From NCBI GenBank assembly GCA_035582835.1, contig JAYKAV010003103.1:418932-482931 (forward strand): a DNA stretch of 64,000 nucleotides, read 5' to 3'. A program made the translations under genes and the position numbers. The notes below the pieces were generated by a model. That model made no database searches. It worked only from the letters and a program-made list of their open reading frames with translations, and was not told the DNA's origin. Shown here piece after piece: positions 37,289 through 51,100 of the stretch (the first letter of the stretch is position 1; each line of letters begins with the position of its first letter). The DNA comes from Phoebastria nigripes. Lineage: Eukaryota; Chordata; Aves; Procellariiformes; Diomedeidae.

Positions 37289-37893
37289 TCATAGAATCAT
37301 AGAATAGTTGGGGTTAGAAGGGACCTTTAAAGATCATCTAGTCCAACCCCCCTGCACTGGGCAGGGACATCTTCAACTAGATCAGGTTGCTCAGAGCCTT
37401 GTCCAACCTGACCTTGAATGTTGCCAGGGATGGGGCATCTACAGCCTCTCTGGGCAACCTGTGCCAGGGTTTCACCACCCTCAGCGTCAAAAATTTCTTC
37501 CTTGTATCTAGTCTAAATCTACCCTCTTTTAGTTTCAAGCCATTTCCCCTTGTCCTGTCACAACAGGCCCTGCTCAAAAGTTTGTCCCCATCTTTTTTAT
37601 AAGCCCCGCTTAAGTACTGATAGGCTGCAATAAGGTCTCCCCGAAGCCTTCTCTTCTCCAGGCTGAACAACCCCAACTCTCTCAGCCTTCCTTCACAAGA
37701 GAGGCATTCCATCCCCCTGATCATTTTTGTGGCCCTCCTCTACATGGACATCCAACAGGTCCATGTCTTTCTTGTGCTGAGGGTTCCAGAGCTGGATGCA
37801 GTACTCCAGGTGGGGTCTCACCAGAGCAGAGTAGAGGGGCAGAATCACCTCCCNCGACCTGCTGGCCACACTTCTTTGCATGCAGCCCAATAC
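37289..37893 (-). mobile_element. CR1 LINE 3' fragment, about 0.6 kb, minus strand
   Basis: On the reverse strand it runs from the middle of the ORF2 C-terminal domain (5' truncation at about 37893) to the CR1 3' end, whose octamers read CATAGAATCATAGAAT at 37291-37306 on the plus strand. The 3' UTR motif TCTAGTCCAACCCCC is intact. Its ORF2 end resembles the copy at 745-2222. There is no obvious target-site duplication. Confidence 0.94.
37377..37890 (-). pseudogene. CR1 ORF2 C-terminal remnant
   Basis: The frame at 37377-37724 covers the last 115 residues, with [28 protein letters not shown] and KPWHRLPREAVDAPSL, ending at the native stop. The upstream segment at 37693-37890 ([25 protein letters not shown]) is in another frame, so one frameshift lies near 37735-37750. 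No catalytic motif is included because of 5' truncation. Confidence 0.88.
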
Positions 37894-39888
37894 AATTTCC
37901 TTGTATTACTCTTAAACCTTGCTTGTCACAAGTGTAAGATAAAAAAAAAAAGATCGGTCTTAATAGGTATTGGAACAAAACTTTTCTATTTCTCTATCCT
38001 GATTATAGGAGTTGCTAATAGTTAATTCAGCTCAGAGCTTTCTCTAGCTGTTGCCATTTTGTGTTAACTTTCAGAGGAGGTTTCCAAAGACTCTAGTAAT
38101 TGGATTTCCTACTTTTGATTTAGCCACAGCATAAACTATGATGCTAGTAAAGGGAAGATTAGTCAACTATCACAGAGGACCTTAGATGACTCTCTTAAGC
38201 AGCTTTGAATTGCAAGAGGCACTTGCTGTTGTTTCATCTTGACAGAGATCTCTGCTCATGAGCATACTAAAGCTACTCTCTTAGAGGCCACACTCACTGG
38301 ACCTCACTCTGAAGTTTGCATAGACCCCAAACTGAGCTTGAGAGGTCAAGACAAGTCCTCTGAGTTGTAGATCTCATAGCTGGGTGTTCAGTCACAGGGC
38401 TAATGCCAAAATTTCAGGCGATTTAAATATAGTGCTTTACTATAGGACTGAAGATGTGAGTGCTCCAAGGCAACAGAGTACCTCTTAACTGGTTCTGTTT
38501 GGAGATTTTTCTGTTCTCAGACCCTGTTCCTAGTAGGAATCTTCTTGTTTTAGTCATCCAAGGTATTTCTGCTTGAAAATCACTAATTGATTAAGTCTAT
38601 ATGGGATATGAGAAACTACAGACAGGTTGTGGTGGGTTCAGCATCCTCATAGAAGCTCCTACAATACAGTAATTTTATGACAGTATAAACCAGAGTATAG
38701 AATCAACAGATGTCATTGAGATGTCATCCAGTGAAGACCTTAGGCCTAGTAGTTGCCATAACAAAAAAAATCAGTGACAGAAAGATGAAGATCTTTAATA
38801 TGCAATATGAAAATATACATAATTCATTTTAGGAGACTGATAATTATTGTCAATAGAATACAGCTTCCAAATCAAATATTTTTTTCCACAAGGAGAATTG
38901 TACAAGAGGAATGATACTGTATGCGAATACAGAAAACACTGGAGAGGAGATTGCTTTAGAATGGGTTCATTCTACCAGAGAATGAATACACAGAGGAGAA
39001 GCATTCAGGAAAGCAGAATCCCCTTTGAGTTTGTTGATGAGAGAAGATATTCTATATTCTGACTACATGACAAACTAGATATATGTCTGGGAATAAAAAG
39101 GAAAAAAAAAATCAACCTCCTCTCAAACACTAGATACCTGAAAGAATCTCAGATACTCACCAGAAAATATAATGTCAAACAGAGTAGGATATAACAGCAA
39201 NAACTCACATCCTCTATTGTTATAGAAGGGTGGCAGAAAAAGTACCATTTACACTTCTACTTCGTTCCAGTTAAGTTAGCTTCCCTAGACAGTTTGTAAA
39301 AGTTTGAGACATCAAAACACTTAAATTCTTTGGAGAACCCAATGTGTTCTGCATGTCTGTAGTAACTATGTGTTGAAGAATTAGTGGATACACAAAAACT
39401 GAAGATCTTGGGCAGGAAGTCATATGATAAGTAAGAGAAACTGGAGAGGAGTGTCTCTGGCATAGTGCCATTCTAACTTTTCATTCCTTTATAGGACTGC
39501 CTCTTTCTTTGTAAGCCTGACTGTGCTTTATAATAAACAATCACAAGCAGAAAGCAACAACTGTCTTTTGTTTTTAATAGTACAGCAGTTAAAATATTCA
39601 TCCAGTAGTTCTATCACTTTCCTTTGCTGAAGCAAAATTTTCATTCTTAAGCAAACCCTTCACCAGGCAATAGGGTATTCTGTAGATATTTTATTCCCCT
39701 GAAACAAGCATGATTCAGGCACAGCAGAGGCAACAGACTGTTCCCACTAGGTGCTGTGGAAGAGTTTAACCGTAACTATGCAACTCTGACATGGCTCTAG
39801 GACTCTGAACAATGGTGTCCTTCTCTCATTTTCTTCTAATTTTCTTCTCTTGTTTTCCAAAAGTATAGAACTGATGTTCAGTTTTGCA
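37894..39888. other. Spacer, no gene
   Basis: Nothing recognisable. Frames at 38847-39062 and 39257-39471 are short and carry no known motif. Confidence 0.5.
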
Positions 39889-41190
39889 GGGATAGGGGTG
39901 GAAAAGCCAAGGCTGACCTGGAGCCAAATCTGGCAAAGGATCAGAAGGGCAACAAGGAAGGGTTCTACAAGTACCTCAACAGCAAAAGGAAGACTGGGGA
40001 AAACATGGAACTGCTGCTGAATGGGACAAGGGAACTGATGACATGGAGGAGGTCAAGGTACTCAGTGCCTTCTTTACTTTGATTTTACCAGTAATCCTAG
40101 CCTTCAGGAATCCCAGCTCCTTGAGACCAGAGTGAAAGTCTGGGACAAGACTTACCCTTGGTGGAGGAGGACTTGGTTAGGGAGTACTTAAACAAACTGA
40201 ATGTATGAAAATCCACGGGGCCTGATGGGTTGCACCCACAAGTGCTGAGGGATCTGGGTGATGTCATTGCAAGGCCACTCTCAACTATCTTTGAACAGTC
40301 ATGGAACTAGGAAAGGTTCCTGAAGACTGGAAGAGATCATATATTACTCCTATGTTCAGGAAAGACAAAAAAGAAGATCAGGGGATCTACACGCATGTCA
40401 GCCTCACCTCAATACCTGGGAAGGTGGTGAAGAAAATCCCTCTGGAACAAACTTCATTTTCAAACACATGAAGGATAAGAAGATGATCAGTAGTCGTCAG
40501 CATTGGTTTATGAAAGGAAAATCATGCTTGACCAACCTGATATAGGTTTCTACAACTAGGTGACTAGCTTGGTGGATGAGGGGAAAACAGTGGATGTTGT
40601 TAACCTCAAATTTAGTAAAGCCTTTGACTCCATCTCCTAGGGCATCCTCATAGAGAAGCTGAAAGCAGTTTCATGTTAGGTAAGTGGACAGTGAGGTGAC
40701 TGAAAACTGATTTAAGGGCCTTGCCCAGAGGGTTGTCATCAGTGGCACAAAGTCCAGTTGGAGCTAAGTTACTAGTGGTGTACCCCAGGGATTATTACTG
40801 GGTCCAATGCTGTTCAACACCTTCATTAATGACCTGGATAATGGAAATGTGTGCACCCTCAGTAAGTTTGCAGCTGATACAAAGCCAGGAGGAATGGCTG
40901 ATACACCAGAGAGTTGTGGTACCTGTGGTTTAGAGGGACCTCAACAGGCTGGAGAAATGGTCTGACAGGAACCTTGTGCAATTCAACAAGGGAAAGTGCA
41001 AAGTCCTCCACCAGTACACACTGGGGGCCAAGCAGCTGGAAAGCAGCTCTGCAGAGAAAGACATGGGGTTCCAGTGGGCAACAAGCTGACTATGAGCTAG
41101 CAAAGCACTCCTGAGGCAAAGAAGGAGGGGGGCTTGGACTAGATGGTCTCAGGAAGTCCCTTCCAACCTAAAACAATTTTGTGATTCTTC
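39889..41190 (+). mobile_element. CR1 LINE with internal deletion, about 1.3 kb
   Basis: The 5' part (39889-40330) matches the region upstream of the reverse-transcriptase core, with AGGGCAACAAGGAAGGGTTC and GGCCTGATGGGTTGCACCCA. The polymerase core follows. Its first motif reads NLKFSKAFD in place of YLDFSKAFD, and its catalytic box reads FAAD at 40867-40878, so one catalytic Asp is lost. At about 41090-41130 the sequence jumps from the AEKD-like segment straight to the 3' UTR (GCTTGGACTAGATGGTCTC), ending in TTTGTGATTCTTC. Compared with the copy at 745-2222, roughly 0.6 kb of the ORF2 C-terminal region is missing. It is inactive. Confidence 0.92.
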
Positions 41191-44100
41191 ACTTACATGA
41201 AGAGACATAGTTACTGTCATTACAGGTTTGTCCCACTGTGGTCAGGTTATTAAGCAGACAGAGTGGAAATGTCCCCAAAACTCAAGTGGGACAGTAAAAG
41301 GCTCAGAAAACAGAGAAAAACTCCACTCTTCCCTACCTGGATGCAGAGTGAAAATCATTTTGGATGATATTCCAAAACAACAACAAATCCTAGATTCTCT
41401 TGGTTGAAGTATTTCCAGTAGAGATAAGGAACTATTACTGTATAAGTATACTGTATAACTACTATTGTATATTACTACTGTATAATGTATAACACATATA
41501 TAAGTATTAAACTGTTTTGGGAAAAAAACCCAAACAAACAAGCAAAGAAAACATTAGGTTAAATTCCTAACAGATATGTTTTTGGAAGACTTAATCCTTT
41601 TGATGAATGAACTGCTTCAACATTTGTAAAAGGAATTATGTGCCTACTGTTTCCCTTCCATTCCTCATTTGAAGCCAAAATTTTAGTGCTTTCTAAATTT
41701 CACANAGCTCCATTCGCCTGTATCCTCAACTATTATGAATGAAAAAAGTCCATATGGAAAGCTTAGTTAGATGTAATATTTAAGTGTATTTTGCAGTAAG
41801 ATATTACATGAAAAATAAACCTCTGAAAAGACTTAGACATGAAATTATATTTTGTCTCAAAATATGCTAGATATTTCTAAAAAGTTAAAGTAAATGCAGA
41901 TAATTTTCAAATTCCTACTAGGATCTAATAAAGTCTAATTTTTAACTGAGCCAATTAATGAATTGTTACTTGTATTCTAATGAGGTGGCACAGGTCTTTT
42001 AAAAAAGAAATAAGAGCAAATCAGTGGAAGTAAAATTCAAATATAGCCTGCATGGATAAGAGGTGGGTTTCCCAACAGCACTTTAACAAGTGTTCTTTTT
42101 GTGTATTAAGTTTCAAAGACAGCCATAATTACACGTAGCAAAAGATTTCACACATGGTATTTAGCTTGAAAGGAAACCACTAATTATAGTATATTGGGTT
42201 ATCTCAGACTTCTGTTTTAAGTGAAAAAAATGAAAAAAACCCCGACCTGTATCCCTTAGAACTCTCACTTCTGATTTTCATCATCTGAAACACCTAAACT
42301 CTTCAACTCTCTGTTTTCACTGTTAAATATTGCTATTTATTTCACATATTATTTTATTTAATATATATTTAAATCTCTTTGTTTCTTTGCATTATTAGAT
42401 GATATTTTTTCCCTGTGATTTTTGATGTACAATTTCTAAAACTTTCTTTTTTTTTAAACTTTAACCCTGGGATAATCAATTAAACCTGCTAATAGAATTA
42501 ACAGAATGCAAAGGCATAAAGGAATAATAACAGTATTAGTAATATTACTAATAATTGGCTATAAATTGAAATATAATGTGATATACCTGAGTCAACCACT
42601 GAACTGATTTTTGGATTGCAATTTCTGATATTTTGTATAACATAATGTCTCAGGCAAAGCTCTAGAACTGCATTTCAAGTATCTTTTCCATAAAACGTTC
42701 TTACCTCCTCAATGTGAAACAATCTCTAATGCTCCTTCAAAGTAGAAGCTTGGAATTTTCAATGGTATTGAATTTGATCAAAGCTACATGGTATACTTCC
42801 TGTTATGCCTGTCAGTTCTGAAGTGACAGGTATTTTTTTAGGCTATGTTATACAAAGCAGCGAACCTCAGCTTCCTACTGCCCAAGCCAAAGGCTGTCCT
42901 CATCCCTGACTACATACAGTTTGTCTCTTTGTCACTTTGATACTTTGATATCTTTTTCTAAATGAGAAATGAGATTCTATGTTCACCAAACTGGTTGAAA
43001 GGCTTTCGTGTTGCTTCTTTGAAGAATTAAAACATTAAATTATGGAATGGCACTATCAGCTTCTGATTAGCCTCAGTTAAGATAATAGTCAAAAGTTATT
43101 AATTCTGTTAATCTTTCAAGCGACCCTGAAGAACAATGGACACTATACTTAAGAAACTAGAAAAGGAAGAAAAAACAATTTAGAACTCAGTAAAAGGGAT
43201 GCTGACTTATTTAAAGTAGCCTTTTCTCAAGGAGGTAAGTAACCCACTGTCACAGGCAGTGAAGAAGAATGAACTAGAAAAAGAGACAATTCTGATTAGT
43301 ATGGTATGTTGGTACGGTATTAGAAAAGTAGTGAAATTGATTAAGAGGAGGTCATATTTCAACATAACTGTGGTACACATTCTTTGTGTGGTTTTTTTTA
43401 ATCACCAATAATTGATCACTGGTGAACTGGGACTCAGGCATCACCCTGGTCTCAGGGTGTGCGTGCATGCACTACGCAGAGTAGGTGTTACTCTGAACAG
43501 ATAAAAATCAGACAAATTAATCTGACTACAGTGTAGCTTGTTGATTTTGGCAATGTTCACACTATTATTCAACAACCATACTGAGCCAGGATAAGCTGTA
43601 AGTGCCACCAGAAAAGGCAATCCTATCGAACCCTCACCCCAACCCCATATAATTTCCCAGGTTGCTTTCTCTTTGTGCTTGAACTCATCCTCCTGGGTTT
43701 AAAAAAAAAAAAAAAAAGTATGTTTTGTTCGGCAATTATGAAAAATCTTTATGATATAACAGAATAACCTGATAACTTCTGCAAGTCTTTGGTGGTCATG
43801 TTATTGTGAAAAACTAAAGGGAGTAGGTACACGGAAAAAGTTAGGGAATAATTAAGGGGAAAAAACCACCCAAACCCACAACAAAAGAGGTATCAGGAAA
43901 TTTAAGCAACTCTGCAGTTTGGTGATGAATTATCAGGGGTTTACACATTTGCAACTTTGGATTTATGAAATTTTGGTTTTTTTGGATCTGACCACAGATA
44001 AATGAAGGTTAAGAAATTAATTTTCTAACTTGTTTTCCAGATGGATATGACTCTCAAAGAATGCATATAGCAATGCCAGAGGATAGGGCTCTGGGATGGA

Positions 44101-47100
44101 AGTTTGTGGCACAAAGTTCCAGGGTTTGAAGCAAATGAACTATGGAGTCCCATATAACTCAGACAAAGAAAGAGTCAAATAAAGGCAGATGAAGATGTCT
44201 GCATCTGGGAGAATGAGTGCAGAAACCAAAGCCTTGTCCAACATTGCAGAGTCGTCAGAGCAGAGAGATGTCAGAAGACAGACTGGGACAGATTCTGAAA
44301 TAAAAACTTCAGACAATGTTTAATTTCTAATAAACTGCTTAGAAAGGCACTTTTTTGTAAAGTTTTATAGAATTTCCTCCTTTTTTTTCTTAGTTAATTA
44401 TGTGAAAAAAACCCTAGATTAGAACTGAGTATAATTGCCATCAGAAATTTCTCTTCCTTTGTGATATTCAGACTGTACTGAAGTGTACAATGTCAGATCA
44501 ATATGTTTACTTCTTCCAACTGTAGTATGATATTTGAAAAACTTTGAAAAAAATGAATATGATGGTGTGTGTGTGTATACATATATATATATATATACAC
44601 ACACAGACAGAGGGAGAGAGAGAAAAAAAAGAAATCACCCTGAATACAAAATACCCTTCAAAACATTATTCTTTACAGGGACATAAGGACAGAGCTGTTT
44701 TTAAATGACAACGTGAGCTCAGAGGCCTAACCTGCATATATATAGTGAATAAATCAAGCTGTCTTATTCTAGCCTCTGACTATTAAATTAATATCTTTGC
44801 TGATTATCTCCTGCTAGGAATTCTTTTGTCTTCCTTTGATCAAGTTTTATTTAGGGAGGTCACAGCAGTAAATAATTTATTTTAATTGATAAAAAAAAGT
44901 CNATCTGACAATTGGTTTTCTCTTCTTTTGCCAGCTGAACTGTCCCCTGAACAGGCAAGCCATACTTTTCTTTTGTGTGTGTGTGCTCTTTAATTTCTAA
45001 TGCTTACAAAATAAACTCCTATCAACTAATATCAGAACTATACCTTCCTCTCCAACACTTCTTTTTCTATTCCCTTCCAAATTCTCATTGCAGCCAAATA
45101 AACAAAACACAGGCTGTTTGATAAATGGGAATTGTCACTGCAAACACTTGAGTATCTTCTTAATAGAATATACAGGTGAACATAATATGCAATTTTATTT
45201 TAGATAAGTGTTGCAAAGCAAAGGACATAGAGGTCATCATGGCTTCGTGTAATCAGTTTTCATTTACATATTTTAAACATCCTATCGTTCAGAAAGGGAA
45301 GTCTTTATGCTCAATATCTTTGGGTATTGAGCTCAGGGATTAAAATCTGTGTATCCTGAAAAACTAGCCCAAATCATGCTGCTTAGTCATGAATCCATGT
45401 TAAAGGCAAAATACAGTCAGATTTTTAAGGATCACACAAAAGTCTTTGGAAAGATTTTTTTCCAGAAGTTTGGAAAGACCTTGTCCATAGTTTCCATAGC
45501 TGATAGGGAATCAGAGTACAGATGTCGGGCCCAAGAACAGATGGAGGGTTTGCATCCATGTGCTGCAGAATGCTAAAGCTTTATCCATGCATAAATGCAG
45601 AATTGCTGAGGAAGAAATTCCACAGACACTTTTAGGTGACAATGAATTGGAGAATTCCTCTTTGCCCTCCAACTTCACCCCATTGCTTCATTATCAAAGG
45701 AAGGAAAAATTTCACTTGTTTCCATATTTACTCTTCTGTATCACACTTTATCTCCATCTGAAAGTCTGAACAGACTTACAAACAGACTTTGATAACAAAA
45801 CACAAGGCATTTGTATGAAAGTATAACAGCTCATTATCTGTGCTTTCATGAGGTATCTTGCTGCTGGCCCAGATGGAGCTGATGGCTAAATATAAACAAC
45901 CTCAGAGTATTAATTAAAAAAGTACAAAGCATGCCTTTTAAAAGGGCACGTCATGTACATCATATCCAGCTTTCTTTACAATTTAAAATGTTGTCTGGTT
46001 GAGTATATGTAATGCAATACAATGTCATCTGACATAGATCTGACCACAACTATTCAAAATTCAGTTAATTGCATACATGATGTCAATTTCTTTAATAACA
46101 ATTAAGAGGAGAAACAGATATTGCCCAATAACAAGGAAACTTTAATTTGACCTTCCTCCCCTCCCTTCCATCTCAGAAAACTACCTTTTCTCCAGCTTCA
46201 TCTAGACAGACTATTTGCTACCCAGTACTGTCTGCCTTTGAGCTCTGGGCAGTCCAGCACTGACTGATATAAGTATTGAGGAGGGCTGCTTACAGGTATA
46301 GCAGAACAAGGTCTTACAGAGATGGGGAACATAATTATCTCTTATACAGATTCTCAGGCAAAATTACTGACTAGGCTCAACTGATGAAGACGCAACTACA
46401 TCTGCTGCTGTAATGCTTAACTATGACCATGATTATTTGAAACAGAAAAAACAATCGCTCTAAGTTTTGGAAAAGCCACTTGGGTATAACTTGAGTATTT
46501 TGAGTTGTTTGATCATATTCTATGACATGAACTACAACAAAAAGTAGCAGAACTCACCTACTCTATTTTTTTACAAGACCCATTCACCTTCCATACAAGA
46601 AGATATTTAGCTTTTTTTTTTTTTAATTTATTTTGATGTCTTTCTTCCTCACTTATTTACAAACTTCGATTGACTTACAAAGAATTCTATTTCAGCTTTT
46701 TTATAGTGTAAACTTTCATAGACTGGCTTCCCCAACAGTAGTTTGGCACAGATGTTATTTTATATACAAAATGCCTAGAACTACTTTGCCATCTTGACCA
46801 GATCAGAAAGTTGGATAATTTTAATAAGACTGTTCTGATTTTTTGGCATATGCAGACCTCCATTACATATATATATATACATACAGAGAGATTTTCAGAA
46901 CAAAATCTGAAACACTATTAAGACTTTTTCAATAAATGCATTTTTTGTACAGTACCAGGACAAAATCAATTCACTTTAAGAGTATCCTGCCGCTCTCTGA
47001 GAACAAGTAATCCAGCAGAGAAAAGATTTTCAAATGCACATCTGACAAAAATAGAAGTACATTCCCATTTTTGCATATATAACCATTATAATCTTTTACA

Positions 47101-47388
47101 AAAACAAGCACTAAATGACCACTAATATAATCAGATTTTTGTGTTAACTAACATAACTTGGTACATGTGTATGACTTAGACAAATAAAAAGGATAAATCT
47201 TTATATTTATAAAGATTCATTCTTACGTCTGCTGTGGTCAGCATGCTATTTTAACCACATACGAAAGAAAACACGTACTTTCCTTCCATTTATACCTTAT
47301 TTCTGTGAATATATTAGAGAAATAGTCAGGGTAATAGAGGAGTGGCTCCTATCAAAGGTTCTTGTATGTATATAGCTTTACTCATGTT
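41191..47388. other. AT-rich stretch, no gene
   Basis: It includes an A17 run at 43701-43717, the GT/TA/CA/GA compound microsatellite at 44564-44632 and a TA run near 46868-46881. Frames at 45349-45576 and 45560-45769 have no recognised domain. Confidence 0.5.
44564..44632. repeat. Compound (GT)(TA)(CA)(GA) microsatellite
   Basis: A GTGTGT block, nine or so TA units, ACACACAC, then GAGAGAG and an A run. It also produces a spurious Tyr/Ile/Val-rich minus-strand frame. Confidence 0.93.
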
Positions 47389-48150
47389 TCTGACATGTGA
47401 AGACACGTATCAGTGTTGATCCCAGGCAGAGGTGATTGTCAATCTTTGACACGGTCAGAGATCAATCTCTATCTAAAATATATTAAAAAAGAATCTATCC
47501 TTTCATCTGACATACATGGTAAATCACATATGTATTGGAAATTTGATCCTGCTATATGGTGAAATAATAACTCTATGGCAAATATTGACATAGCCAGGGC
47601 TCTATGCCCAGCTTTGAAAAAGCCAGGTGTCCATTCCTGGCTATTATTTTTAACATAGCCAAATATCAGAGGCAAATATTGATATACTCAGAGTGCCATC
47701 CTCATTTCTGATACAGCCAGAGCTCTAGCCCCATCTCTGATAGAGCCAGTGTTCCATAGCAACCATTTGACACAGCCAAAGCCCTGTCCCCATCTTTGAC
47801 ATTACCAGGGCTTCATCAAAATCTCTTACATTTCTGGCTTCCATGGCAACTACTGTAACAGACAGAGCTCTGGCCTCTTCTCCAATGCTCTGCCCCACTG
47901 TCCTTCATAAAAAGGCTGTGTCAATCATAAAGCCAGGACTTCATATTTTTCTTTGACATTGCCAGCATTCTATCCATATAAATGATATGGTCAAAGTTTT
48001 GTTCTCAACCTTGGTATTATCAGGGTTATATGTCAACAGCTGATATAAACAGATGCATGAGCAGGAACACATCCTTGATCCTGAAACATCAAAAGTCTAT
48101 CCTCATATTCTGGTTCTCTAATGGTAAATGCAGGTATAGCCAGAGAGCTG
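47389..48150 (+). repeat. Diverged minisatellite with about 29-bp unit
   Basis: Units begin with a TGACA or TGATA-like motif followed by GCCAG, a GCTCT-like block and CCCCATCT. In the clearest run, unit starts fall at 47680, 47709, 47738, 47768, 47797, about 47827 and 47856. A second run has starts at 47954, 47983, 48012 and 48041. Spacing is 29 bp with occasional single-base changes, and two 35-bp steps follow at the right. The left part (about 47389-47585) and the far right are more decayed, so the outer limits are approximate. The unit is not a multiple of three and no frame stays open through the array, so it is not a protein repeat. I do not recognise it as a known family. Confidence 0.8.
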
Positions 48151-51100
48151 TCCACTCCAATGCCATACCCATGATGCCAATTCCATCTGTGAAGAGCAAG
48201 GCATCATGGCAGAATCTCTTACCTATTGAGGGGTCCATCGTGTTTCTTCTACATCCAAACTTCCAAGAAAAGTACTAATCATAGGAGCAAATTACTCATA
48301 TCTTAACTTTCCACAGTGAAACCCAATTTCCAGTTATTCACAATTTGGCAAAAAAGAAGATATTTTTGCTCACAAGTTGTTTTCAAGTTTGGCTCATATG
48401 GATTTCACTGTCAAGTTTCTGTTGAAATCAGGTGTCAGAATTTTACTTTTTACTTAGAATGAAAATTGAGAATCTTGCAGCTTCTCATGACTTCTGTTGT
48501 TGAGGTTTTAATCAACAGCATAAACGTCACCAGGCTGTGATGAGGCACCCTTTCCTCATCTCTGTGATGGATAAAGACCCTTACAAAGTTCTTAGATAGG
48601 AAGAGAGTATAAAGATTATCTGCAAATGCAACGTCTGGAAATATTCATTTGGACATTAGATTCTGATAAGTTGCACAGCTCCTGGCTGGAGTTCATTCTG
48701 ATGTGCTTGATCCTCCATGATTGCATGCACCAGATCCAGTTAATCAGCCAGGTGAAGTTGCGTGACAATATGGACTTAGCAGTTGAGTTGCTGAAAACAG
48801 GAGATATATATAGTTAGCATGGTGGAGGAACTTGAACCTGGTCTCTCATTACATCATTTAACTCTCTTGATACCCAGTGACAGTTAACAGGTTTTCTTTA
48901 GTATGAGGATATATATCTTCTACCAATTTTATGAATTGTTTTCCTGATCTGGACAATTGCTCAGCATGTATATATGATCAGTAGATCCTTTAAGGCTTTT
49001 CCTGAAATTTTCTGAAGGTTCTGTTGGAAAGTGGCCCTGGAGTCTTACCTTGAAATTTGCAGCTTCTGGAAACTGGTTTGACTCTGAAAACTGGAAATGG
49101 GAATACCAAGCATTTCTTGTGAGCTCTTAATTCTTCATTGTTAACATGCAGACAGCAAGTGTTATATGTGTGAGAACAATGAATGACAGCCAGATTAGTG
49201 CACTACTCGTACTTCTTTCCTTCACCCTGTATACCTTCCTTTCTGTAAAGTATTTCCTGAAAAGAAAATATATGTTGCTTAATATTTAACCATAGTGTCA
49301 ACTTTTTACTGCACCAATATAGTGGATAAGCAGGAAGACTCATTGCTTGACTAGAACAAGTTAAAAATGGAAGAAGGTGAATAAAAACACGGTCAGGGGA
49401 AGAGCAGAGTACCATAAATAAGCAGAATACAGGATGGATGATGCAAAGGTAGGAGCAAAATAGACAGGAAGACGGGCAGGGTAAGAGAAGAATTGGAAAA
49501 AATACAAATTATGGATAGAGTGCCTAGGTAAGGTAACACAGACATTGAAGGTAAAAGGGACAGGACAGGCTGATGGGGAAAAAAAGTCCTACCTGTTCTA
49601 TGTGGACCTGAAGCCAAGAGTCCTAACTTAATCTTAGATACCCAGCAAATAGTTATAGAACTCGCTTGCAAAACTCATTAGGCAGCAGAATGTGTACTGA
49701 GACCCAGAAACCAGCAAGTATTTCTAAGTTTAATATATACAGTTTAAATATATACAAAATGTTTTGTTCCTCTTGTTCCAGTGGTAGAAGTCTGTGCCAT
49801 GGAGTTAGAGATAACACTCCTTTCCAGTGATCAAACTAGTTCTACCTGGCTTCCCCCTCCTCCCCTCCTTGCATTCAAAATAACCTGTTTAAAACATGTA
49901 ATAACATGTTATGTTCACAAGTCGAGAACTAAAAAGAATAGGGAATTACTAACAACTCTAATTTAGGTAGGATTCAGGTGTCCCTAACTTCAGGTGTTTA
50001 CAATGGAAGTGTCTACATGTAAGCTAAGTCTATAAGCACCTACTATGTCCAGTGGAGGTCTTAGTCAATACAATTGATGGAGTCTAGAGATATGGAGTCT
50101 AGAGATATAGAGTCTAGACATCACATGGAGGAGTGTACTTTAGGGTAAACTAAACAGTTCTCCAGACTCCAGTGAATGTATTGACTAGTTCTCCAGTGAC
50201 AAAAGTGGTTGTGTTGGCATACAGGTCACATACAGATACCTAAATATAGGCCAGCTAAATCCCATACCACATAGTAGATTGCATACTATTTTTGGTATTT
50301 TTCACTTAATACACAGAACAATCCTCCTAAGGGCGTTTATCAGTGATGCATAGTGAAGAAGACTTCTCAGTAGGGCAGAAACTGTTTTAAAACTTGGAAC
50401 AAAGAATTACTTTTGAATACTAGGTATAGAGGTATTGAAACACAATTTTTTATCTGTGGTCCCTAGCTTCAATGCTTTAATAATCTGCTATGGTTAATTT
50501 AGCATGATAGGCTAGCCTTTCACCTCCAACTTAAATCTACCAACCCAGTCATATCAAGGCTTCAGAGAAACCAGTAATTTCTGAATTGATTGCTGCAAAC
50601 CTTAGGCTTAGAAAAATCCATGGCACTTATTATCAAGGTTGAGACTAAGGCAAAGTTTCCATGTCACCTCCNCTGGTTATTATCACAATTTTAAATCCTG
50701 TATTTGTTGAGGCTTGACTCATGAGCAGTAAACACTTGACACTGAGAATATTTCCTTTCAGAATAATAATTTTGACACAGAAGATTAAAAAAAAGGCTTT
50801 CAGTAAAAATAAAATCCTTGATAATTAAAACCTATCTCAAGTTGACCATTTTTGTGGCGTTTCTAAAATCTGCTTTTTTTACATAAAAAAATTAGAAATA
50901 ACATCAAAACATAAAGTTTTATACTTAAGTATTCCCAAGGCAGTGAAGCAATAGTGCTGAAAATACTCATGAGAAAAGTCTGTTGTTTTATTTGCAAGAC
51001 AACCAAAAGATCTTGAGATGTTTGTGTAAGGTTTACGGCTCACATATATAGAATGATATAACAAATGAAGGTTTGCATATTTATGTTTGTTTTGTTTTGT

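Noticed and set aside
44041..44130. Open segment after a TTTTCCAG acceptor-like site
   Set aside because: About 29 codons are open, but there is no good donor site and no recognisable protein family. A comparison with other birds would be needed.
47389..48150. 29-bp repeats considered as a CRISPR array
   Set aside because: Units are contiguous and diverged with no unique spacers between conserved repeats, and the DNA is from an animal genome.
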